A stretch of 64,000 nt of DNA from Rhizobiales bacterium 65-79. GTDB lineage: Bacteria; Pseudomonadota; Alphaproteobacteria; Rhizobiales; Rhizobiaceae. The translations under genes and the position numbers were made by a program. Positions 52,429 through 62,493 of the stretch are shown here, piece after piece (positions within the stretch are counted from its first letter, which is position 1; the number at the start of each line of letters is the position of its first letter). The notes beneath the pieces were generated by a model, which worked only from the letters and a program-made list of their open reading frames with translations, was not told the DNA's origin and ran no database searches. Location: the NCBI GenBank assembly GCA_001896885.1, contig MKRJ01000011.1, forward strand, positions 104,265-168,264, given 5' to 3'.

Positions 52429-53081
52429 GACGCCCCGCCGGGCTCGCGCGCGACGCCGGCGCCGATCATGGAATCGCGCGTCACCAGTTCGGCGAGTTCG
52501 GCTTCGCTCATCGCCTCGGTCCCTTGCGGGCGGCGCGGCAGGACGAGATAGCGGATTTCTGCCGTCGAATCCCAGACGCGCAGCTCCGTTTCCTCCGGTA
52601 GATCGAGGCCGAATTCGGCGAGCACGCCGCGGGGGTCGATGACGGCGCGCGAGCGATAGGCCGGCGATTTGTACCACACCGGCGGCAGGCCGAGCACGGA
52701 CCACGGGTAGCAGGAGCACAGCGTGCAGACGACCAGATTGTGCACCTTGTCGGTGTTCTCGACCGCCACCATGTGCTCGCCCTGTCGGCCCGTATAGCCG
52801 AGCGAGGCGATGGCCGCCGTGGCGTCGTCCATGAGCCAATCACGATAGGCCCGGTCGCTCCATGCCTTGGCGACGACGCGGGCGCCGTTCTTCGGCCCGA
52901 TCCTGGTTTCGTAGGTCTCGATCAGCGCATCGAGCGCCGCGCGGTCGACATAGCCCTTCTCGATGAGCAGCGATTCCAGCGTGCGGACACGAAGCTCGGT
53001 TTCCGAGAGTTCGGAATTGTCGTGGTGGTGGTCGTGGCCATGATGATGGTCATGATCGTGGTGGTGCCTGTCGCCGGACAT
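52425..53081 (-). CDS. nthA: Nitrile hydratase alpha subunit, cobalt type, His-rich N-terminus
   Basis: A 218-residue alpha subunit. The metal claw [10 protein letters not shown] (about residues 117-126) has Thr, not Ser, in the CTLCSC motif, which marks cobalt-type enzymes. The N-terminus carries eleven His within about fifteen residues (positions 6-20), a feature not part of the core enzyme, whose similarity begins near [16 protein letters not shown]. This could load metal locally or bind another. The gene follows a peptidase C26 gene by three bases and overlaps nthB. Confidence 0.95.
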   Translation of the reverse strand: MSGDRHHHDHDHHHGHDHHHDNSELSETELRVRTLESLLIEKGYVDRAALDALIETYETRIGPKNGARVVAKAWSDRAYRDWLMDDATAAIASLGYTGRQGEHMVAVENTDKVHNLVVCTLCSCYPWSVLGLPPVWYKSPAYRSRAVIDPRGVLAEFGLDLPEETELRVWDSTAEIRYLVLPRRPQGTEAMSEAELAELVTRDSMIGAGVAREPGGAS

Positions 53082-53084
53082 GAC

Positions 53085-53858
53085 CTACTCCGCCGCCGGC
53101 CGCATCGCGGCGCGCGCATCGGCATGGGCGCGGACGGCGTCGCCGAAGGCCTCGAAGATACGACGTGAAGCATCGTCCTTGTGCGCCCAGTATTCGGGAT
53201 GCCATTGGACGCCGACGGCGAAGGCCGGCGCGCCTCGGACCGAGACCGCCTCGATCGTACCGTCTTCGGCGACCGCCTCGATGTCGAGGCGCGGGCCGGG
53301 CCGGTCAATCCCCTGCCGATGCAGCGAGTTCACGCTGATGTCGCCGGCGCCGAATACGCCGGCGAGGCAGCTTCCCGGCCTGATCGATACCTTCTGGCGG
53401 ATGGCAAAGCGTTCGTCCTGGTTGACGCTCGCCGGCGCGCGGTGATCGATCGCTCCGGCGCGCTCCTGGATCTCGCTCGCCAGCGTGCCGCCGAGCGCGA
53501 CGTTCATCTCCTGTATGCCCCGGCATATGGCCAGCAGCGGGACGCCATGGCTTACCGCCTTGCGGATCAATGGCAGGGTGGTGGCGTCGCGCGCGGGATC
53601 GTAAGGGCCGTCCGCCTCGGTCGCTTCGCGGCCATAGAGCGAAGGATGCACATTGGTCTTGGACCCGGTCACCATGACACCGTCCACGGTGGCCAGGAGT
53701 GAATCGAAATCCAGCCTTTCGCCGAAGGAAGGAACGAGGACGGGCAGGACGCCGGCGGCCGAGACGGCGGCCTCGATATATTGCTGAGGCGCCGCGTGCC
53801 AGGTGTAGTTCTCGAACGCCCTTACATCGGTGGCGACGGCGACCAGCGGCTGCTTCAT
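53085..53858 (-). CDS. Class I glutamine amidotransferase-like hydrolase (peptidase C26)
   Basis: A 257-residue gamma-glutamyl hydrolase-type protein: TGSKTNVHPSLYG near residue 66, nucleophile elbow LLAICRGIQEMNVALGG (Cys about 110), and FAVGVQWHPEYW (His about 221 and Glu two residues later). It is of the gamma-glutamyl-GABA hydrolase group. It heads the nitrile hydratase operon with three bases before nthA, where an amidase would be more usual, so it might deal with a gamma-glutamyl or amide intermediate. GAGG precedes ATG 53858. Confidence 0.88.
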   Translation of the reverse strand: MKQPLVAVATDVRAFENYTWHAAPQQYIEAAVSAAGVLPVLVPSFGERLDFDSLLATVDGVMVTGSKTNVHPSLYGREATEADGPYDPARDATTLPLIRKAVSHGVPLLAICRGIQEMNVALGGTLASEIQERAGAIDHRAPASVNQDERFAIRQKVSIRPGSCLAGVFGAGDISVNSLHRQGIDRPGPRLDIEAVAEDGTIEAVSVRGAPAFAVGVQWHPEYWAHKDDASRRIFEAFGDAVRAHADARAAMRPAAE

Positions 53859-53996
53859 CGGAGACCTCGGATAGTGCGGCGCATCGGCGCCCGATGCGAA
53901 AATAATATGCTTTTCCGGCATTTCCAATCCGGCGCCCGGCGGCGCCTGTCGATCCGGCGCCGGGCATGGCGTATTGCATGCTGGACTAACAGGTAG

Positions 53997-55193
<1,197 letters not shown>

Positions 55194-55212
55194 ACGGTTT
55201 CGTATCGAAAGC

Positions 55213-55247
55213 AAAAGCCCCGGAGCGTTGCCGCTCCGGGGCTTTTT
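55213..55247. terminator. Bidirectional rho-independent terminator
   Basis: AAAAGCCCCGGAGCG (55213-55227) and CGCTCCGGGGCTTTT (55232-55246) pair perfectly around TTGC. A runs on one side and T runs on the other serve both the binding-protein gene and the convergent permease operon. Confidence 0.95.
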
Positions 55248-55277
55248 CGTGGGGACAGGAGTTGCGCCGACACGCCG

Positions 55278-57080
55278 TCAGTTGAACTTCGGCGGCTGGC
55301 TGAGATCGGTGGCGGGCGGTTGCGTCGCGGGCTTGGCCGCGCCGCCGCTGCCGTTCAGGGCCGGCGGCGTGCCGCCAAGGCCGGGAGGGGTGCCTTGCAG
55401 GCCCGGCGACTGGGCGCCCCCACTGCCCGGCACCGCGAACGGATTGAAGCCCATCCCGCCGCCGCCGAGACCGGGGATCTCGATCTTGATCTTGTTGACG
55501 TCCTCATGCACGGTATCGGCCTTGTAGCGCATCACCATCTGCGGGAAAGTGATGGTGAGGCCCACCATGACGACCTGGATGATGACGAAAGGCACCGCGC
55601 CCCAATAGATCTGGCCGGTCGTGACCGGCGCGATCTTCTTGCCCGTGATCTTGTCGATATAGGGTACGCGCGCGGCGACGGAGCGCAGATAGAAGAGCGC
55701 GAAGCCGAAGGGCGGGTGCATGAAGCTCGTCTGCATGTTGACCCCGAGAAGCACGCCGAACCAGATCAGGTCGATGCCGAGCTTGTCCGCGACCGGCGCG
55801 AGCAGCGGTATGAGAATGAAGGCGAGCTCGAAGAAATCGAGGAAGAAGGCGAGCACGAAAACCAGGATATTGACGACGATCAGGAAGCCGAGTTCGCCGC
55901 CCGGCACCGACAGCAGGAGATGCTCGACCCACAAATGGCCGTTGACGCCGTAGAAGGTGAGCGAAAAGGTGCGCGCGCCGATCAGGATGAAGAGCACGAA
56001 GGAGGAGAGCCGGGTCGTCGAGGTGAGCGCCTGCCGGACCACGTCCATCGAGAGCCGGCCTTTCGCCGCCGCCATGACGAGCGCGCCGACCGCGCCCATC
56101 GCCCCTCCCTCGGTCGGCGTCGCGATGCCGAGGAAGATGGTGCCGAGCACGAGGAAGATAAGCGCCAGCGGCGGAATGAGCACGATGACGACCTGCTGCG
56201 CCAACCGCGACATCAGACCGATCTTCAGGCCCTTGTCCAGGATCGCGGCGACGTAGATGACGATGATGCCGATGGTGGCGCCCCAGATGTCGGCGTTCTG
56301 GCCGTAATGGGGGATCAGGATCAGGTTCGCGCCATAGGCGATGGCGGCCGCTATCACCAGCGCCACGATCAGCGAGGTGACGCCTGAGCCGAGGGTACGC
56401 GCCTCGGGCGGCAGCGCCGGCATGGAGTCCGGCTTGATGATCGTCATGACGAGGACGTAGAGCATATAGAGGCCGGTCAGCACGAGACCGGGCACGATCG
56501 CGCCCGCGTACATGTCGCCGACCGAGCGCCCGAGCTGATCGGCGAGCACGATCAGGACCAGAGAAGGCGGGATGATCTGGGCGAGCGTTCCGGATGCCGT
56601 GATGACGCCGCTGGCGACGCGCCGGTCATAGCCGTAGCGCAGCATGATCGGCAGCGAAATCAGGCCCATGGCGATGACGGAGGCAGCGACCACGCCGGTC
56701 GTCGCCGCAAGCAAGGCCCCGACGAAGATCACGGCATAGGCGAGGCCGCCGCGGATCGGCCCGAACAACTGCCCGATCGTATCGAGCAGGTCCTCTGCCA
56801 TGCCGGATCGTTCCAGGATGATGCCCATGAAGGTGAAGAATGGGACGGCAAGCAGCGTCTCGTTAGACATGACGCCCCAGAAGCGCTCGGGGAGCGCGTA
56901 GAGGAGCGGCCAGGACAGCGAAATGCTGCCGCCCGAAAAAGGGGCCAGCTCCACGCCGACAAAGAAGAAAAGAAGTCCGTTGGCGGCGAGCGCGAACGCG
57001 GCGGGGTAGCCGATGATAAGGAAGACCACCAGCGAGGCGAACATGATTGGCGCCATGTTCTGCGCGATCAACTCGATCAT
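55278..57080 (-). CDS. TRAP transporter large permease (DctM)
   Basis: A 600-residue permease with about a dozen hydrophobic helices; ETLLAVPFFTFMGIILERSGMAEDLL-type segment, GTLAQIIPPSLVLIVLADQLG and MQTSFMHPPFGFALFYLRSVA are DctM signatures. The C-terminus has a Gly/Pro-rich tail of about 70 residues (for example GLGGGGMGFNPFAVPG). A larger open frame upstream lacks similarity; start ATG 57080 shares its A with the dctQ stop. Length exceeds ordinary DctM (about 430), as in TakM-type proteins. Confidence 0.93.
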   Translation of the reverse strand: MIELIAQNMAPIMFASLVVFLIIGYPAAFALAANGLLFFFVGVELAPFSGGSISLSWPLLYALPERFWGVMSNETLLAVPFFTFMGIILERSGMAEDLLDTIGQLFGPIRGGLAYAVIFVGALLAATTGVVAASVIAMGLISLPIMLRYGYDRRVASGVITASGTLAQIIPPSLVLIVLADQLGRSVGDMYAGAIVPGLVLTGLYMLYVLVMTIIKPDSMPALPPEARTLGSGVTSLIVALVIAAAIAYGANLILIPHYGQNADIWGATIGIIVIYVAAILDKGLKIGLMSRLAQQVVIVLIPPLALIFLVLGTIFLGIATPTEGGAMGAVGALVMAAAKGRLSMDVVRQALTSTTRLSSFVLFILIGARTFSLTFYGVNGHLWVEHLLLSVPGGELGFLIVVNILVFVLAFFLDFFELAFILIPLLAPVADKLGIDLIWFGVLLGVNMQTSFMHPPFGFALFYLRSVAARVPYIDKITGKKIAPVTTGQIYWGAVPFVIIQVVMVGLTITFPQMVMRYKADTVHEDVNKIKIEIPGLGGGGMGFNPFAVPGSGGAQSPGLQGTPPGLGGTPPALNGSGGAAKPATQPPATDLSQPPKFN

Positions 57081-57769
57081 CAGCGGATCTCCGACGGATC
57101 GAGTTCCTCGATATCGTCGAGGGATTGATGCGTGGCGACGTGCTGGTGCTCGTCCGGGATGAGGCCGCGCATGATGGCGATCTTCTTGACGATCTCCGAT
57201 GCGCCCTGCATCGCAAGCAATGCGAAGCCGAGGAGGAGCATCAGCTTGCCAGGCCAGATGATGAGGCCACCGGCATTCGTGGATACCTCGCCGGAATGAT
57301 AGGAAAGCAGGACGTAGGGGAAGAAGTAGGCCAGCATCAGGAGCACGAAGGGCATCAGGAAGAAGATGTGCCCGAAGAGGTCGACGGCGTTCTGCCTGCG
57401 GCGGGAATACATGTTGTAGAGGATGTCGATGCGGATGTGCTCGTTCTGCTGCAGCGTGTAGGCCGCGGCGAGGAGATAGGCCGCGCCGAACAGATACCAT
57501 TGCAGTTCCAGCCACGCGTTGGAGGCGACGTCGAAGACCTTCCTCGATATCGCGTTGCCCGCGCTGACGAGGACGGCAAGCAGGATCAGCCAGGAAACCG
57601 CCTTGCCGACAAGGGCGTTGGTCCTGTCAATGAAGCGCGCGATGGCGAGCAGCCCCGACATCCGGCAATCGAACAGGACCGTCCACAGAATGGCGAGGAC
57701 CACGACCAGGGCGATCGCACCGATCGTCGCCGTCGCGGGCGCAATATGAATGGCAAGATGGAATCCCAC
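57080..57769 (-). CDS. TRAP transporter small permease (DctQ)
   Basis: A DctQ small subunit of four or five helices, including WLELQWYLFGAAYLLAAAYTL and HIRIDILYNMYSRRRQN. With GTG 57769, preceded by GGGGAGGG at good distance, it has 229 residues and an extra N-terminal helix. ATG 57661 gives the common 193-residue form, starting MSGLLAIARFIDRTN, but has no ribosome site. I favour GTG by the ribosome site; the shorter start is possible. TGATG overlap with dctM. Confidence 0.85.
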   Translation of the reverse strand: MGFHLAIHIAPATATIGAIALVVVLAILWTVLFDCRMSGLLAIARFIDRTNALVGKAVSWLILLAVLVSAGNAISRKVFDVASNAWLELQWYLFGAAYLLAAAYTLQQNEHIRIDILYNMYSRRRQNAVDLFGHIFFLMPFVLLMLAYFFPYVLLSYHSGEVSTNAGGLIIWPGKLMLLLGFALLAMQGASEIVKKIAIMRGLIPDEHQHVATHQSLDDIEELDPSEIR

Positions 57770-58091
57770 CCGTTTCCCTCCCCTCAACGAGCGCCGGTCG
57801 GCCGCTCCCTCGACGGCGTTCCGGAACAGTTTTCCCCGGACCGTGCTTTTGAACGTGTCCGAGAATCACGATTTTTCCTAACAGCTTTGCCGCCTCGTGC
57901 AAACAAAATGGTTCGGCGGGCGTATCCATCCCGAAGTTCGCACCGCGTCGCCGGCCGAAGGCCTTTTGACGGGACCGCGAACCCGAGGTCGTTGCCGGGA
58001 TTCTCCCCGCTCTCCTGATGAATCCATATTTCGGTTACGATGGGGACAGAATCCGCTTGATATAATAAGCCAGGTGATTATATCACCGCTT
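57770..58091. other. Divergent region between the TRAP permease and MarR genes
   Basis: About 320 bases without a supported gene. The right end carries a TATAAT (58061-58066) as a candidate -10 for the MarR gene and an inverted repeat (see next entry). A frame from 57897 runs into the MarR gene but has no similarity. No clear promoter is visible for the permease genes. Confidence 0.5.
58073..58087. promoter_or_regulatory. Probable MarR operator
   Basis: GGTGAT-TAT-ATCACC, a perfect inverted repeat with 6-base arms, lies between the TATAAT at 58061 and the MarR ATG at 58092. This placement suits autorepression of the efflux operon. Confidence 0.55.
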
Positions 58092-58556
58092 ATGGCTTCG
58101 TCCAGGAACACTCTCAACGGCTTCGGCTACCTGCTCAACGACACGTCGCGGCTGTTGCGGCGGTGTTTCGAGCAGAAGGCGGCCGACTACAACATCACCT
58201 CCGCGCAATGGCGCGCCATGGCGCAACTGTCCCGCAATGACGGGCTGACCCAGGTCGCGCTGGCGCATCTTCTTGAAATCGAGCCCATGAGCGTCTGCCG
58301 CCTGATCGACCGGATGGAAGCCGGCGGCTTCGTCACGCGTCATCCCGATCCTGCGGACAAGCGTGCGAAACTCGTTTACCTTACGGACAAGTCTCGCGCG
58401 CTCCTGGATATCATCAGGGTTGTGGCGATGGAGGTTTACGAAGATGCTTTCGCCGGCTTCGATGAGGAAGAGCGGCTCCGGCTCGTCGGCGCGCTCAACA
58501 GAATAAACGCGAACCTTTCCGGGGTGATCGCGGTTCGCGAGGAAGAAATTGCATGA
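58092..58556 (+). CDS. MarR-family regulator of the efflux operon
   Basis: A 154-residue MarR protein: ITSAQWRAMAQLSRNDGLTQ, then VALAHLLEIEPMSVCRLIDRMEAGGFV (HTH, about 55-82) and DPADKRAKLVYLTDKSRALL (wing). There is no Shine-Dalgarno before ATG 58092, so it may be leaderless. Its end overlaps the first HlyD-like gene by four bases, tying the two together. It likely represses the two pumps until a toxic ligand binds. Confidence 0.9.
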   Translation: MASSRNTLNGFGYLLNDTSRLLRRCFEQKAADYNITSAQWRAMAQLSRNDGLTQVALAHLLEIEPMSVCRLIDRMEAGGFVTRHPDPADKRAKLVYLTDKSRALLDIIRVVAMEVYEDAFAGFDEEERLRLVGALNRINANLSGVIAVREEEIA

Positions 58557-59650
58557 ATGCCCGTGTCGAAGTGCCGGCGGACGCCAGGACGGCCGTTCCG
58601 GAAGCCACCTTTCCCACCAAGAAGCGCAAGCGGCGCTTCCTGCGCTTCGGGCTGATGATCATCGTGCCGCTGCTGCTTTTGGTCGGCGGCGGCTATTTCT
58701 GGCTGACCGGGGGCCGCTACATCGAGACCGACAACGCCTATGTCAAACAGACGATGGCGGCGGTCTCGGCGGATGTCGCCGGCAAGATCGTCGAAGTCGA
58801 CGTCATCGAGAACCAGAAGGTCAAGGCCGGAGACGTGCTCTTCAAGATCGATCCGGAGCCTTTCCGCATCGTCGTCGACCAGGATGAAGCGGCGCTGGCC
58901 AACGCCAGGCTGCAGGTCAAACAATTGCGAGCCGCCTACGCCACCGCGGAAGCCAAGCTCGAGGCGGACAAGGCAACCGCCGAGATCCGGCATCGCGAGC
59001 TGACACGGTCAGCCGACCTGGCCGGCAAGGGATTTGCCGCCGCCTCGGCGCTGGACGAGAGCCGTCTTGCCGCGCAGCAGGCCGACGCGCAGGTGGATCT
59101 CTCGCAGAAGGCCGTGGAAGCGGCGGCCGCGGCACTGGACGGCAAGCCCGATGCGCCCATCGACGACCATCCTATCGTCCAAGCCGCGCTGGCGGCGAGG
59201 GAGAAGGCCCAACTCGATCTGGCAAGAACGACGGTCAGGGCGCCGAAGGCCGGCATCGCCAGCCAGGTTTCGAAACTCAATGTCGGCCAATACGTCTCGG
59301 AGGGCAGCGAGATGCTGTCGATCGTCGAGACGAGCGACACCTGGATCGAAGCCAATTTCAAGGAAACGCAGCTCACCGACGTACGCCCGGGGCAGCCGGC
59401 CGTGGTGACGGTCGACACCTATCCGGGTCTCAAGCTCGAAGGCCGGGTCGAATCGATCGGCGCGGCGACAGGCTCGGAATTCTCCCTGATCCCGGCGCAG
59501 AACGCGACCGGCAACTGGGTGAAGGTCGTGCAGCGCATTCCGGTCAGGGTGCGCGTCGACGAGAAGGGCGCGGACATATTGCGCGCCGGCATGAGCTCGG
59601 ACGTGACGATCGATACGGGCAAGACAAGGCTCGATCGAGGGATATTCTGA
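58553..59650 (+). CDS. EmrA-type membrane fusion protein (first pump)
   Basis: A 365-residue HlyD-family adaptor: one N-terminal membrane helix (FLRFGLMIIVPLLLLVGGGYFW, about 24-45), then the barrel-sandwich (YVKQTMAAVSADVAGKIVEV), a coiled-coil hairpin (about 105-210) and a final beta-barrel segment including NATGNWVKVVQRIPVRV, typical of EmrA. It joins the inner-membrane pump to an outer-membrane channel. GAGGAAGAA precedes the ATG, which overlaps the marR stop. Confidence 0.93.
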   Translation: MNARVEVPADARTAVPEATFPTKKRKRRFLRFGLMIIVPLLLLVGGGYFWLTGGRYIETDNAYVKQTMAAVSADVAGKIVEVDVIENQKVKAGDVLFKIDPEPFRIVVDQDEAALANARLQVKQLRAAYATAEAKLEADKATAEIRHRELTRSADLAGKGFAAASALDESRLAAQQADAQVDLSQKAVEAAAAALDGKPDAPIDDHPIVQAALAAREKAQLDLARTTVRAPKAGIASQVSKLNVGQYVSEGSEMLSIVETSDTWIEANFKETQLTDVRPGQPAVVTVDTYPGLKLEGRVESIGAATGSEFSLIPAQNATGNWVKVVQRIPVRVRVDEKGADILRAGMSSDVTIDTGKTRLDRGIF

Positions 59651-59651
59651 C

Positions 59652-61196
59652 ATGAGCGCAGCGGCCGCAGCCGGGCAGGCGGCGGAGCCGGTAGAAAACC
59701 GCGGCGCCATCACCGTCGCGGTGATGCTGGCGACGATCATGCAGGTGCTCGACACCACGATCGCCAACGTCGCGCTGCCGCACATGCAGGGCAGCCTCAA
59801 CGCGGCGCAGGACCAGATCACTTGGGTGCTGACGTCCTATATCGTCGCCGCCGCCATCATGACGCCGGTGACCGGCTGGCTGTCGGACCGGATGGGCCGC
59901 AAGAACCTCTTCCTCGTATCCGTCGCGGGCTTCACGGTTGCTTCGGTCGCCTGCGGCATCGCCACGAGCCTGCCGGAAATGGTCGTATACCGCCTTTTCC
60001 AGGGCCTGTGCGGCGCCGCGCTGGTGCCCCTTTCGCAGGCCGTTCTCCTCGACATCAATCCGCGCGAGCGCCACGGTCAGGCGATGGCGATGTGGGGCGC
60101 CGGCATCATGGTGGCGCCGATCATCGGGCCGACGCTCGGCGGCTGGCTGACGGAAAGCTACAACTGGCGCTGGGTGTTCCTGGTCAACCTGCCGGTCGGT
60201 ATCCTCGCCTTTTCCGGCATCCTGGTCTTCCTGCCCAAGGGCGTGAGGCGCGAACGCCGCTTCGACCTGTTCGGATTCGCCATGCTGTCGCTCGCCATCG
60301 GCGCGCTGCAGATGATGCTCGACCGCGGCGAGCAGCTCGACTGGTTCAATTCGGTGGAAATCTGGATCGAGTTCGCCCTGACGATCACGGGCGTATGGGT
60401 GTTCGTCGTTCATTCGCTGACGGCGGAGAAGCCTTTCATCGATATCGCGATGTTCCGGGACCGCAATTTCTCGATGGGCCTGATCTTCATCTTCATCATC
60501 GGCATCGTGCTCCTGGCGAGCCTGGCCCTGTTGCCGCCCCTGATGCAGAGCCTGCTCGGCTATCCCGTCATCACGACCGGCCTCGTGATGGGGCCGCGCG
60601 GCGTCGGAACCATGATCTCCATGATCATCGTCGGGCGGCTGACGCGGATCGTCGACGCGCGAATCCTGGTCTTCGTCGGCCTGGTGCTGACGGCCTACTC
60701 GATGCACATGATGGCGGGCTTCTCGATCATCATGTCGGAATGGCCCTTCATCACCAGCGGCATCGTCCAGGGGATCGGCATGGGTCTCGTGTTCGTGCCG
60801 CTTTCGACGCTTGCCTTCGCCACGCTGCCGCCGCACTACCGCACCGACGGGACAGGGCTGTTCAGCCTCGTGCGCAACGTCGGCTCGAGTATCGGCATCT
60901 CGGTGGTTTCGACCGTTCTGGCGCAGATGACGCAGATCAACCACGCTGAGATCGGCAGCCTTTTGACGCCGTTCAACCGCAACGTCATCAATCAGGCACC
61001 GGGGCTTCTGTCAGGGGATCCCATGACGCTCGCCAACATCGACGGCGAGGTGACGCGCCAGGCGGCCATGATCGGTTATCTGGATGATTTCAGGCTGATG
61101 ATGGTGATCTGCCTGGTCGCGATGCCGATCATCCTGCTCCTGCGCTCGCCGCACCACCAGAAGGGAGACGCGGCCGCCCATGCGGTGATGGAATAG
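59652..61196 (+). CDS. EmrB-type MFS efflux transporter, DHA2 family (first pump)
   Basis: A 514-residue transporter with about 14 helices. DTTIANVALPHMQGSL near the start, motif A GWLSDRMGRKNLF (about 75-87) and motif C GAGIMVAPIIGPTLGGWL (about 148-165) identify the DHA2 drug:H+ antiporter family. Starts one base after the first adaptor gene stop. Substrate unknown. Confidence 0.94.
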   Translation: MSAAAAAGQAAEPVENRGAITVAVMLATIMQVLDTTIANVALPHMQGSLNAAQDQITWVLTSYIVAAAIMTPVTGWLSDRMGRKNLFLVSVAGFTVASVACGIATSLPEMVVYRLFQGLCGAALVPLSQAVLLDINPRERHGQAMAMWGAGIMVAPIIGPTLGGWLTESYNWRWVFLVNLPVGILAFSGILVFLPKGVRRERRFDLFGFAMLSLAIGALQMMLDRGEQLDWFNSVEIWIEFALTITGVWVFVVHSLTAEKPFIDIAMFRDRNFSMGLIFIFIIGIVLLASLALLPPLMQSLLGYPVITTGLVMGPRGVGTMISMIIVGRLTRIVDARILVFVGLVLTAYSMHMMAGFSIIMSEWPFITSGIVQGIGMGLVFVPLSTLAFATLPPHYRTDGTGLFSLVRNVGSSIGISVVSTVLAQMTQINHAEIGSLLTPFNRNVINQAPGLLSGDPMTLANIDGEVTRQAAMIGYLDDFRLMMVICLVAMPIILLLRSPHHQKGDAAAHAVME

Positions 61197-61268
61197 CGCC
61201 TCCAGCGGAACCATCACCAGCATCCGCCGTTTGAGATCGCATCCGCGCCGCGCAAGACAGCGCGACGT

Positions 61269-62492
61269 TTGCTCGAATGCGAGACGGCGATCCGCGTGGC
61301 GACAAGCTCCCGAAATGAGGAAGTGCGCAAGGAGGTCATCCCCTCCGCCGTGGCGACCGTCGAGGCGCCGCGCGCCGAGGATGCCCGCCGGGTGCCCGGC
61401 GATGAAAACGACCGCGGTGATGGCGACGCCGGCGAGCGCGCCAAGAGCGAGCAAGGGAAAGCCGGGCTGCTCGGCTTCCCGAGGAAGCATCCGGTCCTCT
61501 CCGTCATCATTCTTGTTGTACTTGCCGCCGTCATCGTCGGCGCCATCCTCTGGTGGCTGCATGCGAGACAGTACGAATCCACCGACGATGCATTCATCGC
61601 CGCGCGGACGGTAACCATCGCCGCCGAGGTCAGCGGCCGCATCGCCGAGGTGCCCGTAGACGACAACCAGGAGGTGAAGGCGGGCGATGTCCTGATCCGC
61701 ATCGACGACACGAATTATCAGGCGGCGCTCAAACAGGCTGAGGCGCAGGTCGCCGAGGCGAACGCCGCGATCGCCAACGTCCTGGCACAGACCGAGGCGC
61801 AGGGCGCCAAGGTGGACGCGGCGCGCCAGCAGGTCGCAGAGGCCCAGGCGGCGTTGCAGTTCGCCAAGGACCAGAACAAGCGCAACCAGGAACTCCTGAA
61901 GAAGGGAGCGGGCACGGAGCAGGCCGCGCAGCAATCGGCCTCGACGCTGCAGCAGGACCAGGCGACGTTGGACAGCGCCGAGGCGAACGCCGCCGCCGCC
62001 GAAAAGCAGATCGCGGTGCTCCAGGCGCAGAAGGAAAGCGCGACGGCGCAACTGCAGGCGGCCGAGGCCGGCCGCAAGGAAGCCGAGATATCCCTTTCGC
62101 ACACGATGATCAAGGCGCCGGTGGACGGCCGCGCCACGAACATTTCAGCCGCCAAGGGAGGATACGCGCAGCCCGGGCAGGCACTGATGATGTTCGTGCC
62201 GAAGGAGGTTTGGGTCACCGCCAATTTCAAGGAGACGCAGCTTGATCTCATGCGTCCCGGCCAGCCGGTCGACATCGAGATCGACGCCTATCCCGGCAAG
62301 ACATTCCATGGCCATGTGGACAGCATCCAGGCGGGCAGCGGAACCGCTTTCAGCCTGCTGCCGGCGGAGAACGCCACGGGCAACTTCGTCAAGGTCGTGC
62401 AGCGCGTGCCGGTGAAGATCGTCTTCGACCACCCGCCGGACGTCTATCTCGGCCCGGGATTTTCGGTCACGCCGACCGTCAAGGTGCGCTGA
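61269..62492 (+). CDS. EmrA/HlyD-type membrane fusion protein (second pump)
   Basis: A membrane fusion protein of about 400 residues. The first 75 residues are polar and charged, followed by the single helix HPVLSVIILVVLAAVIVGAI (about 74-93), the barrel (YESTDDAFIAARTVTIAAEV), a long coiled coil rich in Ala, Gln and Glu (about 150-275), and NATGNFVKVVQRVPVKI. Start is uncertain: TTG 61269 is the longest, with GTG at 61296 or 61323 alternatives; none has a clear ribosome site. Confidence 0.88.
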   Translation: MLECETAIRVATSSRNEEVRKEVIPSAVATVEAPRAEDARRVPGDENDRGDGDAGERAKSEQGKAGLLGFPRKHPVLSVIILVVLAAVIVGAILWWLHARQYESTDDAFIAARTVTIAAEVSGRIAEVPVDDNQEVKAGDVLIRIDDTNYQAALKQAEAQVAEANAAIANVLAQTEAQGAKVDAARQQVAEAQAALQFAKDQNKRNQELLKKGAGTEQAAQQSASTLQQDQATLDSAEANAAAAEKQIAVLQAQKESATAQLQAAEAGRKEAEISLSHTMIKAPVDGRATNISAAKGGYAQPGQALMMFVPKEVWVTANFKETQLDLMRPGQPVDIEIDAYPGKTFHGHVDSIQAGSGTAFSLLPAENATGNFVKVVQRVPVKIVFDHPPDVYLGPGFSVTPTVKVR

Positions 62493-62493
62493 C

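Noticed and set aside
57081-57515. Extension of the DctM frame upstream to 57515
   Set aside because: It lies within dctQ in another frame and lacks similarity; ATG 57080 overlaps the dctQ stop as usual for TRAP operons.
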